A stretch of DNA of 64,000 nt from Macrothele yani (GCA_039090855.1 CM077005.1:73652607-73716606), one strand, 5' to 3'; counted from the stretch's first letter, positions 32,365 through 43,572 are shown. Notes: generated from the sequence alone by a model not told the origin. Translations and numbers: made by a program.

Positions 32365-33965
32365 CACCGAAGGGCAAAATCATTATGACCACCTGAATAA
32401 TATGGTGTTTGTCCTCCACGTAATCCCAAAACAGCTCTTACATGGCGCTACAAGATTTTCTGCTACCAAGCGCAACCAGCAGATACTTTAACTCTCGTTA
32501 GTTACGCGGGTGAGCCGAAATAGATCGGATTTGCTATTACACTAAATACAGATACTCGATTGGATTTATGTCTGGGGATTTTGAAGACCAGGTCAATACC
32601 CGGATTTGCTATTACACTAAATACAGATACCCGATTGGATTTATGTCTGGGGATTTTGAAGACCAGGTCAAAACCCGGATTTGCTATTACACTAAATACA
32701 GATACTCGACTGGATTTATGTCTGGGAATTTTGAAGACCAGGTCAATACCCGGATTTGCTATTACACTAAATACAGATACCCGATTGGATTTGTGTCTGG
32801 GGATTTTGAAGACCACGTCAAAACCCGGATTTGCTAATACACTAAATACAGATACTCCATTGGATTTATGTCTGGGGATTTTGAAGACCAGGTCAATACC
32901 CGGATTTGCTATTACACTAAATACAGATACCCGATTGAATTTATGTCTGGGGATTTTGAAGACCAGGTCAAAACCCGGATTTGCTATTACACTAAATACA
33001 GATACTCGACTGGATTTATGTCTGGGAATTTTGAAGACCAAGTCAATACCCGGAAGTCTTCCTTATGTTCCGTTAGCCATTCTCGAACAATCCAGGCAAT
33101 GCTCACGAATTATCGTGCAGAATGCAGGTAGTACTAGAAGAGAATACCGTTACCATGAAAGGATCTACCTGGTTTGCAATGCTGATGTAGGTGGTTGAAA
33201 ATGAATTAGTTTCCTGTAAATGAATGATTAGACCCATTGTTTCCCAGCAGAACATTATCCCAGGCATTGCACTTCATCCATTTACTTTACTTGTTTTCGA
33301 CCCACGGTGCATCAGTTCATCAGGTAAATGCCGCGCACCCATATGGTGCAACAGATTCATCGGACCAGACGACTTTCTTCCAATCATTTAAGGTACAGTT
33401 TTGAAGCTTGCATGCTGATTGTAGGCGTTTTCGACGGAAAACCGAAGTTAGCATGAGCACTCGAAGCGACCTTCGGTTATGCAGCCCCATTTTCACCCGG
33501 GTTTAATATACTGTGTGTTGTGACACATTAATCCCATTACCAGCATTCAAATTACTGGCGAGATGATCCACAATATTCCTCCTGTTGTCTCGTAACATAC
33601 GGGATAGCCTTCGCTCACCTCTAGCATCGATGAGCCGTGGTCTTCCCACGCGGCGGATCGTGGTTTTACCCTTCTCTGAAAGCCTTTTGAAGGTACTAAC
33701 CACGGCAGACCGTGAGCATCCCGCAAGCCCTGTTGTCTCCGAAATGCTCTGATCCAGTCGCCCAGCCGTTACAATTTGGACTTTTCAAATTCGCTGAAGT
33801 TCACTGCCTTCCCCATCAAAAGAACAAAAATAATACTGATTAACGAGCTCAACATCAGGTGTTATTTTTAGTTTCATGACTTTTACTCGTGCCGTATTTT
33901 ACCTGCAGTTGCTTCAGTTTGCGTAAACACGCGCTGGTCGCAATGTTTTGTCTGTTCCGTGTAGA
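32365..33965 (-). mobile_element. Tc1-like relic with transposase segment expanded as minisatellite
   Basis: The left end CACCGAAGGGCAAAATCATT ATGACCACC after TA (32363-32364) looks like a Tc1 terminus. The matching right end is not found. On the minus strand, 33703-33503 encodes a helix-turn-helix and linker (KGKTTIRRVGRPRLIDARGE, then RRLSRMLRDNRR). DWKKVVWSDES (first Asp) lies near 33375-33400. The Glu block is at 32526-33050 in tandem repeats. Numerous stops are present. Confidence 0.7.
32526..33050. repeat. 75-bp minisatellite, 7 units, derived from Tc1 catalytic block
   Basis: Units start at 32526, 32601, 32676, 32751, 32826, 32901 and 32976. Because 75 is a multiple of 3, repeats keep frames open on both strands; those long frames are by-products. 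On the minus strand each unit holds WSSKSPDINPI, the Tc1 block that precedes the catalytic Glu. The next codon alternates GAG and GGG between neighbouring units in the first four, and TCAATACC/TCAAAACC alternates along the array, so the working unit was probably a 150-bp dimer. Confidence 0.93.
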
Positions 33966-33973
33966 ACTTATTA

Positions 33974-35130
33974 GGTGTGCAACTTAATTTTCGGCCCCTA
34001 AACGCAAGCGCTCATAGAACGTCGGCAAATACAAATAGCTGTGCGCGATAAAGGCTGATCGCAGCGCCATCCAACAGCTTTCCAGGCAACCGTAACCGCT
34101 CACAGCTGCAGTAAGAGAAGGGACGAAAGTTGACGGTGAAGTCAATGTCGTTCGAGAAGCGACATTTGAGGTACTGCCTCCTGTTCGCGTTTCAGCTGAA
34201 AACAAGTGCCGCTGAAACCCAGCAAATGATCTGTGCTGCTTTGGCTGTGGCTGCTATGTCCTACAGTACGTGTAAGAAGTGGTTCCAGAGGTTTAAGCCG
34301 GGAAATTTCGATTTCCGTAATGCAGAACGTCCGGACAGCCTCAGAAAGTTGACGATGAGGAACTGGAAGACCTGTTGGAAGCGGATCCCTGTCGCATATA
34401 GCCAGAGCTCGCCCAGGAACTCGGAGTTACACGGCAAGCCATTGCAAAGCGCCTGCACAAGCTTGAACGGATTCAAAAGGAGGGCCGTTGGGTGCCCCGC
34501 CAACTCACAGCTGGGGACAAGTCTTGGCGCTCTACAGTAATCCTAAGCGTCGCAAATCGTGAGCTTATCCAGGTCAGCCTACCTCCAGTACCGCCAAACC
34601 GAATATCCATGCCAGGAAGTGGTTGCTGTGCATATGGTGGGATCAGCGCGGTGTCGTACACTATGAGTTTCTCAAACCTGGTGAAACGGTCAATGCCGAG
34701 CGTTATTGTCAGCAACTCATTGGTGTGAGTGACGCAATGGAAGCGAAAAGACCATACACCGGCAAGGGCAGATGGTCGGTCCTGTTGCTTCATGATAACG
34801 CGCGTCCTCACACCGCGAAAACAACTTTAAACACGATCACCGACCTGGGATGGGAGATTTTGTCCCACCCGGAGTATTCACCAGACTTCGACCCGTCGGA
34901 TTATCACATCTTTTGCTCACTGCAACATCACCTGAGTGATACGCACTTCACTTCTGTCGAAGAGGTCCACACAAGTATTAATGACTTTATCACTTCGAAA
35001 CGGCCCTCTTTTTTCTGTAGTGGCATTCGGCAGCTCCCTGACCGATGGCTCAAATGTATCCAACACGACGGGGATTATTTCCCTGGTTAGGTACGTGTCG
35101 TGCCTCTGGCCGAGAATTAAGTTGCACACC
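33974..35130 (+). mobile_element. Mariner element
   Basis: Inverted repeats GGTGTGCAACTTAATTTTCG and its complement with one or two mismatches, flanked by TA. At 1157 bp it is slightly short of the usual ~1.3 kb because of an internal deletion. Confidence 0.92.
34145..35090 (+). pseudogene. Mariner transposase (DD34D), internally deleted
   Basis: The N-terminus is well preserved: HLRYCLLFAFQLKTSAAETQ and STCKKWFQRFKPGNFDFRN. After the second DNA-binding region (ERIQKEGRWVPRQLT) about 30 residues are missing before GDKSW, which carries the first Asp. A frame shift follows; the rest runs WWDQRGVVHYEFLKPGETVN, LLHDNARPHTAKTTL (second Asp) and EYSPDFDPSDYHIF (third Asp), with 34 residues between, then ends GDYFPG-stop at 35090. 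The Glu position being Asp separates mariner from Tc1. Confidence 0.88.
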
Positions 35131-35264
35131 TAATACTTTGAATAGTACGCGGTGTTTGACGCCGACAACAAATTGTCGTTGTTTTACAAAACAAAAAGCA
35201 GGTTCCCAAAGGATGAAAATATTACAAAATGAATCAGGAAATGTTTAGTCAGGATTACGTGATA

Positions 35265-35445
35265 ATGCAGTTGTGACGTACCTGCCAGCAGGACGCACAC
35301 TATATAAAGGCAGATAGCAGTCAGGACGAACGACCGCGTAGCTCAATTGGTAGAGTGACTTATTCCGAAATGAGGGGACCCGAATTCGAGCCCCGGCGGG
35401 GACAAAAATGACGGATAAATTTACTTCATTATACAGTATATTATT
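35265..35445 (+). mobile_element. SINE-2 copy
   Basis: Leader GTGACGTACCTGCCAGCAGG, AAGGCAGATAG, then GCGTAGCTCAATTGGTAGAG, TTATTCCGAAATGAG, CGAATTCGAGCCCCGGCGGG and AAAATGACGGATAAATTTAC. It matches 27612-27790 over its whole length in opposite orientation. Confidence 0.75.
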
Positions 35446-36134
35446 GTTCTTGAAACGTGTCAAACAGTTATCGTACATTCTGAGATCAAATGAAATCTGC
35501 TGTGACGTATAGTTCCTTTGTACACTTTCCCTTTTTCTCTACACTTCACTTTAGTAAATTTGGTTGCTTCTAGTTATGCTTTCCATACTGAATGTTGCGT
35601 CTGAACTTCCATGAGTTTTTCTTCGTTTGGACCACGACTAAGTCTGTCGCCGTTGATAATCTCTTGCTTTTAAGTCCAGTATTTTGTGCTTCATGACCGT
35701 AGGGCATGATAGGGAAGGGCTAGTTCAACTGTGTAGTGTAACAACTATTCCTAAGTTTCTGACTAGCTACACACTACATGTGCTAAATGTCAGGTACACC
35801 AATAATGAAATTGGCGTTCACTCGAAATAACGTCAAAGTTTGGTACTTACGAATTTTTTATTTGTATCCAAATTCAGTATCACATGGTGGTATATTCCAA
35901 CTTCGTTAGTCCACAATTGGTAATCGATCAGTAGTATAACACTCACAAACTTCATAACGTAGTTATGCAGAGGGTAATAAAAATATAACTTCTTATATGT
36001 TAGTAGTTCTTGTACAATCAATAAGCTCAGCAAAAATTTAACATCTCCACACCAAACAACTGCGTCGCCAAAAAATATATATATCCTTTCTTGTTCTTAT
36101 CAACATGCATACGTCACTTACGTACTGACCTCAG
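35446..36134. other. Unassigned region
   Basis: AT-rich, no recognised gene or RNA. Confidence 0.4.
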
Positions 36135-36275
36135 GGGTGTTGCCAAACCTCCATTCATGTGAGAGAGAAGATATCATGTTAAGTTTGGAAAACACAAAAG
36201 AGAACAAACTCAATTTTACATAGGAAAAGGAACTAAAAATGAAAGTTAAAATAGAATATACGTCACAAGTGATAC
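36135..36275 (+). repeat. Dispersed repeat P, copy 2
   Basis: Shares GTGTTGCCAAAC, GAGAGAGAAGATATCATG, GTTAAGTTTGGAAA and AGAATATACGTCACAA with 7653-7822. Confidence 0.65.
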
Positions 36276-36956
36276 GGACATCATGTCACTGGGTAGAAAC
36301 CAGTGACACAAATAAGAAACCAGTGACACAAACGTTCTCCATTCTCAGGTCCTTCACCACTGTAATATCCCTTTTAGCAAGTACTCATCCCCTAAACATT
36401 GGATTAATGTCAATCATCCCTCCAAACCATTTAGAATAACAAAGCTAAGGGAGAAAGAAATGCTTATTGATGATCGTGTTCACTCATTCAAGCCGCGTTC
36501 GGTCGACTTCTTAGACAAAGAGTATTTTCGTCCGAGCTAATTTCAGTCCATTTTGCTTACACCAAGTCAATTCGTTCCCGCCGATTAAAGGGTTTAAAAA
36601 CAATTGTTACTTTCCTTGTTTACGTCAAATCTTTGATAGTGCATTCTTTATTATATCAAGTCTACGATTACGTGATTAGTTGTAGCAGTGTGTTTAGCGA
36701 TCAACTAATATCCCTTTGAAGCCAATATCATATTATGTTTTTAAGTGCTTGAATATATAGTGGCGTGTTAGTAACTTAGTGTGTCTTTTAAAGTTTATTG
36801 GGGCATTAGACTGACTCTGCTTTATATGTTTGTCCAAGGAAAAGAGCGCATAGAATAAACTGAAAATCTGGTTCTCAATCGCAGGTCCAACTCACGCTCA
36901 TTGTGCAACCATTTGCTGTGTGTGATTCAAAACAAAACACTTGCAGAAGGGGCTTT
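36276..36956. other. Unassigned region
   Basis: A direct repeat of ACCAGTGACACAAA (about 36299 and 36317) is present; otherwise nothing recognised. Confidence 0.4.
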
Positions 36957-36960
36957 TTTT

Positions 36961-37471
36961 ATGGACACAGGCACACTGGTCATGTACATATGGCGGAATA
37001 ATTTCTAAAAAAGTTTTATGGACACAGGCACACTGGTCATGTACCTATGGCGCAATAATTTATAAAAAAAAATTTATGGACACAGGCACACTGGTCATGT
37101 ACCTATGGCAGAATAATTTCTAAAAAAAAATTATGGACACAGGCACACTGCTCTTGTACCTATGGCGGAATAATTTCTAAAATTTTTTTATGGACACAGG
37201 CACACTGGTCATATACCTATGGCGGAATAATTTCTAAAATAAATTTATGGACACAGGCACACTGGTCATATACCTATGGCGGAATAATTTCTAAAAAAAA
37301 TTATGGACACAGGCTCACTAGTCATGTACCTATGGCGGAATAATTTCTAAAAAAAATTTATGGACGCAGGCACACTGGTCATGTACCTATGGCGGAATAA
37401 TTTCAACAAAAAAAATTATGGACACAGGCACACTGGTCCTGTACCTGTGGCGGAATAATTTCTAAAAAAAT
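36961..37471. repeat. 57-bp minisatellite, 9 units
   Basis: Units begin ATGGACACAGGCACACTGGT at 36961, 37018, 37076, 37133, 37190, 37247, 37303, 37360 and 37418. Length varies by one or two bases in the A-run that closes each unit. No relation to the 65-bp and 75-bp arrays is visible. Confidence 0.95.
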
Positions 37472-37826
37472 TCGGGAGAGTACGCTGGTAACCATTGTCG
37501 ATAATTTATGCTATACGGCTTTCGCATCCCAAGGTCTGTAACAAAACGAATGATGCGAGAGTATAGATTTATTTATGTACAACAAATTGCGTTTATTCGC
37601 GTCACTCACGACCGCACCGAGGCACAGTCCGGTACATACTAAGCTGAATTAAATTATAACAACAAATAATAAGGTTTACTTATTCCTCACATCGAGGGCA
37701 ATTTGGTAGGTGGAACAATGAATGTTATTGTCGCAAAACCAATGAAAGAAGGAAGATATGCGAGTCATAAAACTAAACTATGGCGGTGGCACTAGGATTT
37801 CGACAGAACTTTTTCAAAAACTTATT

Positions 37827-38639
37827 TTCGTATGGGAGTAGACCTCTGTCATACTTAGCACGATAGGCAACTTGTTCAATAACCACCTTTGACAAGATGA
37901 TGAAGAGCACTTACACATTTAGTCAAATTAAAAACGGTATTTACAAGTTTAAAACATATGATTGGTAAAAACACGAGATCTATCGATCACAGTAGTGATC
38001 TTCATCAGGTCGCCCACCCAATGGCATCAGAGTACAACGACACGCAACAGGTATAGGGATTTTGATGACACAGAAAATGGTTAGAGCGCATGCTCACGAA
38101 AGTTGTTGTGAACAGAGAGAGAGAGAGAGAGAGAGCAGTCACAGCACTGCGAACGAAAAAGAGTCAATTTGATATTACACAAGTGTTAATGATTCCGCTA
38201 TAATTGTTATTATTTCCTGAATGTTCAAGTAGATTAGTCCATGTTTGTAGAAGGAGAGAGGGCATATCGTCATTACAGCAAATACCTCTATAATGGTGGA
38301 TATACAAGCTTTCTTCAAAGAGGCTCATGCATTTGGTGCTATGCGTAATGAGGATTTTAACTTCATCCCATAATGGTCTATGTGTGCCGCTAGCTACCAA
38401 TCGAGCTAAGGCTGTCGAATGTGAGCCTGTTATGACATCGCGTGAGTGTTCACGCAAACGGATATTTAAATTGCGTAGAGTTGAGCCTGTGTACACTTGA
38501 TCTATTTCATTAAGGTTTAAAAATCTCAGGGGGATGAGGTAGACGCCGTACCTGTGTTTGATTTCAACGGGATCCCTCTCACGTTTAATTAGAGTGTACA
38601 AATTGTGTGTTTGTGAATCAAAGTTTATATTAAGCAGGA
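37827..38639 (-). mobile_element. Penelope-like element, 3' part, minus strand
   Basis: It holds the C-terminal GIY-YIG nuclease region and about 330 bases of 3' sequence. It is 5'-truncated: no reverse transcriptase is visible. Its last ~500 bases are repeated in inverted orientation at 38640-39139, placing the two copies head to head. Confidence 0.8.
38164..38601 (-). pseudogene. GIY-YIG endonuclease domain of Penelope-like element
   Basis: Penelope-like retroelements carry a reverse transcriptase followed by a GIY-YIG nuclease thought to nick the target. Visible here are YGVYLIPLRF (GIY position, as GVY), VYTGSTLRNLNIRLREHSRD (YIG position as YTG, plus the conserved Arg) and SLFEESLYIHHYRGICCNDD (conserved Glu). 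The frame is open for 146 codons to its stop at 38164, but the reverse transcriptase that should precede it is absent, so this is a fragment. It is otherwise well preserved. Confidence 0.85.
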
Positions 38640-39139
38640 CCCTCTCTGCTGAAAGCTTGTATATCCACCATTATAGAGGTATTTGCTGTAATGACGATAT
38701 GCCCTCTCTCCTCCTTGGCACATGGACTAATCCACTTGAAGATTGTGGAAATAATAACAATTATAGCGGAATCATTAACACTTGTATAATATCAAATTGA
38801 CTTTTTTCGTTCGCAGTGTTGTGACTTGTCTGTCTCTCTCTCTTTCTGTGTTCACAACAGCCTTCGTTAGCATGCGCTCTAACCATTTTCTGTGTCATCA
38901 AAATCCCTATATCTGTTGCGTGTCGTTGTACTCTGATGCCATTGGGTGGGCGACCTGATGAAGATCACTAGTGTGATCGATAGATCTCGTGTTTTTACCA
39001 ATCATATGTTTTAAACTTGTAAATACCGTTTTTAATTTGACTGAATGTGTAAGTGCTCTTCATCATCTTGTCAAAGGTGGTTTTTGAACAAGTTGCCTAT
39101 CGTGTTAAGTATGACAGAGGTCTACTGCCTTACGAATAT
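38640..39139 (+). mobile_element. Penelope-like element, 3' end, plus strand
   Basis: Begins within the nuclease (SLYIHHYRGICCNDDMPSLL) and continues through the stop, a TC-rich stretch, GGGCGACCTGATGAAGATCA and a final GGTCTACTGCC. It is the inverted counterpart of 37827-38323, with many small differences, so it is a separate insertion or an old duplication. Confidence 0.8.
38945..38995 (+). ncRNA. Hammerhead-ribozyme-like motif (core incomplete)
   Basis: CTGATGA at 38955-38961 is followed by a GATCAC/GTGATC stem with a 4-base loop, then GATA where the hammerhead core needs GAAA. The inverted copy at about 37973-38017 has the same GATA. Penelope-like elements are known to carry hammerheads at this place. 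I cannot identify the stem III and cleavage strand, and the core change would be expected to abolish cleavage. Confidence 0.3.
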
Positions 39140-39295
39140 CGCTTGCAACACGAAATTCATCTACAATATTAGTTTTTATTGTATATTATTCAGATTTAGA
39201 TGAACGTAAAACACGACCTCGATGTTGATGAAATGTGATGCAGCTACGACAGTCATTCTGCGCATGCGTCAGCTAAAATCTGACCGAAAGATAGA

Positions 39296-40135
39296 AAGAA
39301 AAGTTGAATTGCAACTATGATAGTGAGTAACGTTTGGTCTAGGATATCTACAGGCAGAAAAAAAGTTGAATTGCAACTATGTTAGTGAGGGTAACTTTTG
39401 GTCTAGGATATATACAGGTAGAAAGAAAAGTTGAATTGACACTATGTTAGTGATTGTAACTTTTGGTCTAGGATATCTACAGGTAGAAAGAAAAGTTGAA
39501 TTGACACTATGTTAGTGATTGTAACTTTTGGTCTAGGATATCTACAGGTAGAAAGAAAAGTTGAACTGCAACTATGTTAGTGAGGGTAACTTTTGGTCTA
39601 GGATATCTACAGGTAGAAAGAAAAGTTGAATTGCAACTATGTTAGTGAGGGTAACTTTTGGTCTAGGATATCTACAGGTAGAAAGAAAAGTTGAATTGAC
39701 ACTATGTTAGTGATTGTAACTTTTGGTCTAGGATATCTACAGGTAGAAAGAAAAGTTGAACTGCAACTATGTTAGTGAGGGTAACTTTTGGTCTAGGATA
39801 TCTACAGGTAGAAAGAAAAGTTGAATTGCAACTATGTTAGTGAGGGTAACTTTTGGTCTAGGATATATACAGGTAGAAAGAAAAGTTGAATTGACACTAT
39901 GTTAGTGATTGTAACTTTTGGTCTAGGATATCTACAGGTAGAAAGAAAAGTTGAACTGCAACTATGTTAGTGAGGGTAACTTTTGGTCTATGATATCTAC
40001 AGGTAGAAAGAAAAGTTGAATTGCAACTATGTTAGTGAGGGTAACTTTTGGTCTAGGATATCTACAGGTAGAAAGAAAAGTTGAATTGCAACTATGTTAG
40101 TGAGGGTAACTTTTGGTCTAGGATATCTACAGGTT
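39296..40135. repeat. 65-bp minisatellite, ~13 units, with 195-bp higher-order period
   Basis: Units follow the phrase GGTAGAAAGAAAAGTTGAA at 65-base spacing (39361, 39426, 39491, 39556 and so on). Three variants (TTGACAC...GATTG; CTGCAAC...GAGGG; TTGCAAC...GAGGG) follow in that order three times from 39491, giving a 195-base higher-order unit. Confidence 0.95.
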
Positions 40136-41429
40136 ATACCCCCATCATTGTCTTCATTTTAAAGCTCTCGTGAATAGCAGGTAAAAATCCCTTATGGTGT
40201 TCGAGAGAAACCAAAATTTCGCTATGACGCACCGTTTTCGTAGCGTCAAAATGCATTTTTGTAATGACTTCTATCCGATTTTGCATCAGGTTTTCGTAAT
40301 TTACGCATATTGCAATGACATATTGTTACGGTTATGGTTATGTAAACGTTATGAAACAATGTTTGGTGATGGTTTAGTAACATATATTGTTCAGTAACAA
40401 TGAAATCAACTATTGCTACGTCACTTAATATGACAGTCACTTAATATCTACCGTTACCCACTTTCCTTATATGTAATTTTTTACTTGGAATTCACTTTAC
40501 TGCTGTCAGGAAAATGAATATCATAAAAACTGTCGACATGTATACATAAAATCATGTCAAAATGGAGCAAAAAATTATTTTTCTATAGGAAAAACTAAGT
40601 GTTTTTAAAGTAATTCTTGTACACATAATGTCTAAGGAACCCAAGTGGAAACAGTGCGATACTACTTGTTACAAAACTTAAAAGATTTGCATAAGAAATC
40701 GCTGATGCAGATCTTGTAAGCTTTTCTTTTCAAGAAGCACTTCGAAATAAGCCTCTTATTAATTTCTTTTCAAGACTATCATAATTATCTTACTGCTAAC
40801 GAAACGCGATTATAAGATTACTTACTCCAAAATATTCACTTTTGCATTTACCCTAAGAGCGTTGCTAAGAGTAAATCGCCTCGGGAAAAACGTGCGTGAC
40901 TTTAAATGCTTCTTCCCCGGACTGTGACAATTAAATAAAAATTAAAAAGTGCAAACATTTTCGTTTTCACACGTTGCATCAAATATAAAAACTATTTTGG
41001 GGATAACGAAGACAGCTTTCTCACAATGTTAATTCAAAATTTTCAAAATTCAATTTGTGATTTATTAAACAAACGCGAAAGTGTTTAACTAGGATTTTTG
41101 AAGTACTGTTAGCAATAAAAAGAATACTTGAATATATCAAAACATTCGATGTGTACTGACAGACGAAATGGAAAATGAAGTAGTGATTACATATTTTTTA
41201 TTATCTTATTTTTAATTGAATTAAAAAAGTTATTTATTTTTTGAAAAAAAAGCACAACCAAGGCCATTTTATATTTGAGAAGAATTATTATAAAGAATCA
41301 CATCTAGTGAAATGCAGAACCTGATTCCCATTAATTCGTAGAAATTCCCTTTGATGCATTACACACTCCTTCATGTCATGAAACTCCCGTTTTGATTTTT
41401 GTGGGTGTTCTAAACGTCATGTCTCAAAG
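40136..41429. other. Unassigned AT-rich region
   Basis: No recognised gene, RNA or element. Confidence 0.4.
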
Positions 41430-41935
41430 AATTAAGTCGTGGAGCGAAACAGGATGTTCAATGAAGTCGCGAGCTCTGGACTATATGGTGGGCGAGAATG
41501 CTGCTCACAAGCTTCTGTGTTTATCAGTAGCCCAAAAAACGGTGTGAGGTTTGGCGTTGTTTTTCTCAAAAAGTGCGAGTGTCTTCCAATCCTGTGTAGC
41601 ACTGAAGAGTACACGTCTTCTAATCATGTAGCATCACAGAATACACGTCTTCTAATCAGGCTATGAAGAGTTTGGCTCTGATGGCACGCACATCCCAAAC
41701 AGTTCAAATCTACCATTCTTTGAAATTTTCACCAAACACGCAACAGAACTTCAGTTTGAATCGTTCTCTCTTTTGTGCAGAGAGTGCTGCTTATCGTGGG
41801 CCAATGCACCATGTTTGGGTATTGGGATTACCGAAGTAAATCCACATTTCATCGCACGTAAAGCCTCGCTTGAAAGAAAACATGATCTTGTAAATTTGTG
41901 AGTAGTTTCCTGCAGATTTTTTATACTACGGTTGA
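41430..41935 (-). pseudogene. Mariner-like transposase fragment
   Basis: Minus-strand reading gives FTCDEMWIYFGNPNTQTW (first Asp region of mariner), KLKFCCVFGENFKEW (compare the CVWWNFEG strand of mariners) and, in another frame, SRPPYSPELATSLNILFRS (third Asp region, with the Asp replaced). The second Asp block is not recognised. No inverted repeats were found, so it is a decayed remnant of an older family than 33974-35130. Confidence 0.6.
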
Positions 41936-42007
41936 CTTCGCCAGTAGTTAATTCATGTGCAACAACATTCTGGTAAACCCAGGTGAACTAACCTATGTGT
42001 AGAATTT

Positions 42008-42215
42008 GTTTTTTGGATGGGAAGGGGGGCACGACCAGCGTGCGCAAATCAATGGACAATAAGCAGTCGCTCGTCCATAAATTAGAGCCACTGTTTCCAG
42101 GAAGGGAGAGAGCCAGTGCGGCAAGACAAAAACATCATCCATGCGTCACCGGGATTCGAATCCAGAACCATCTCAGACGAATGGCTAGAAGTCAGCGCTT
42201 AGACCGATGCCGAAG
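42008..42215 (-). mobile_element. SINE-1 copy, diverged
   Basis: Minus strand: TAGAGCCACTGTTTCCAGG, GGGATTCGAATCC (B-box) and GCGCTTAGACC (A-box side), with the 3' block weathered. More diverged than the copies at 22120 and 55990. Confidence 0.75.
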
Positions 42216-43240
42216 TATAACTGGTCGTAAGAAACCAAGCTAAGATGATAGCCTACGAATTCTTGTTAAAGGATCTCCTTCAGTAGGGAGGCCCACAATG
42301 TTCCGAATCAACAGATATTCAAGTTCCAGATGGCGTCTTACCTTCAAGGCCAGTTTCACCAACTTTTAACTTCTTAAAACACCACCACGAAAGAATGCTA
42401 AATCCTCATTTTCTACTTCGCACATTCCTCGGGTCGCTTCAGTCACCTCAAATCCATTTACCCATTAATGAAGCGCACTTGTTCAACAACACATAGCTTA
42501 CTTATTGTAAAACGTTTTGATCACTCAAGCGCTAAGATACTTGTTAGAGACATGGGTGGAGTCAATGGACTTTATATATACTGTCTTGATTCTACATTCA
42601 AAGGCATCGAAATTCAAAGCAGCGATGTGTTAAGGAGCGAACTTTGCAGGCGGAAAAGGCAAAAACATACGAATGATCCCAGTTTAGAAGTACTCTCAAT
42701 CAAGTAACCACTTAATTATTTTAAATTATCTAGGTATTTTTTGTTAGGGGAGAGATTACTGAGGAAATAGAGAAGGAATTCTAATCGGTGATCAGGTGAG
42801 GAACAATGCCAAATTGCTCTCAGCCTAAACTAATACTTTGAACAACCTTTTGGAAGTGCTGAAGAATGAACGACGGGGCATAAACTAAAAGGATTTATTT
42901 TGCCCAAATCGCTGGAAAAGAGTTTGAGGGATGCCCAACAAAATCATTAGAGGCTGATTATGGTGGATGGCTGTATATATAGAAATGGGAAGAAGATAAT
43001 TATCTTGAAATGAAAAATACCGTGTTTAAAGCATATTGACCTCGAATTAATATTTCGCCTTCCCAGAATACGTTACAATTACTGCATATGGGAAAATGCT
43101 CATATAAGTCTTTTAACAATGGTTAGTAAAACATTATGAGACCAGTACTGATGAATGAACAGAGATCGGAAGTATAAATGTCGGTGACGAAATACGCTTA
43201 CAAAGATTTCAAAAGAGGATGCATTGAGAAATAATTGGAC
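42216..43240. other. Unassigned region
   Basis: An open frame at 42468-42707 (79 codons) has no recognisable family and no splice or element context; I do not call it a gene. Confidence 0.35.
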
Positions 43241-43243
43241 ACA

Positions 43244-43244
43244 A

Positions 43245-43273
<29 letters not shown>
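43244..43273. repeat. (CA)n microsatellite
   Basis: About 14 CA units. Confidence 0.95.
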
Positions 43274-43277
<4 letters not shown>

Positions 43278-43329
43278 AAAGGAACAACAAGGGAAATTAA
43301 AAACAGAGGTACTGCGAGGAAATATGTGA

Positions 43330-43475
43330 TTTGCGAGATGTTCCTTTATTGACCCAAGTGAAATCAAACCCTACAGATTGAAGATTTTGCTATATTAATA
43401 CAAGTAAAATCAAATCCTATAGATTGAAGATATTCCTTTATTAATACAAGTGAAATAAAATCTTATAGATTGAAA
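43330..43475. repeat. 46-bp tandem repeat, 3 units
   Basis: The phrase AGATTGAA recurs at 43375, 43421 and 43467, with TTAATACAAGTGAAATCAAA between. Confidence 0.85.
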
Positions 43476-43572
43476 TACCTTCATCAAGTGGAGCGAATGA
43501 TAAAGAAATACCCAGACAGGTTCGACAGGAAGATTAATGAAAAGGAAGATTAAGATTAATTCTTTTCTTAGC

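Noticed and set aside
32502..33198. Long open frames on both strands (up to 212 codons) with repeated LCLGILKTRS or VFKIPRHKS motifs
   Set aside because: They arise because the minisatellite unit of 75 bases is divisible by 3 and lacks stops in several frames. The meaningful reading is a third frame with the Tc1 motif.
35330..35405. Functional tRNA-Arg gene
   Set aside because: Arms are mismatched, and leader and trailer are shared with the copy inside the hAT gene; it is treated as SINE-2.
36961..40135. Arrays that might be mistaken for CRISPR
   Set aside because: Units are contiguous, with no unique spacers between repeats, and the context is animal DNA with SINEs and LINEs.
42468..42707. 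79-codon frame
   Set aside because: No recognisable family, no clear splice sites, no second copy.
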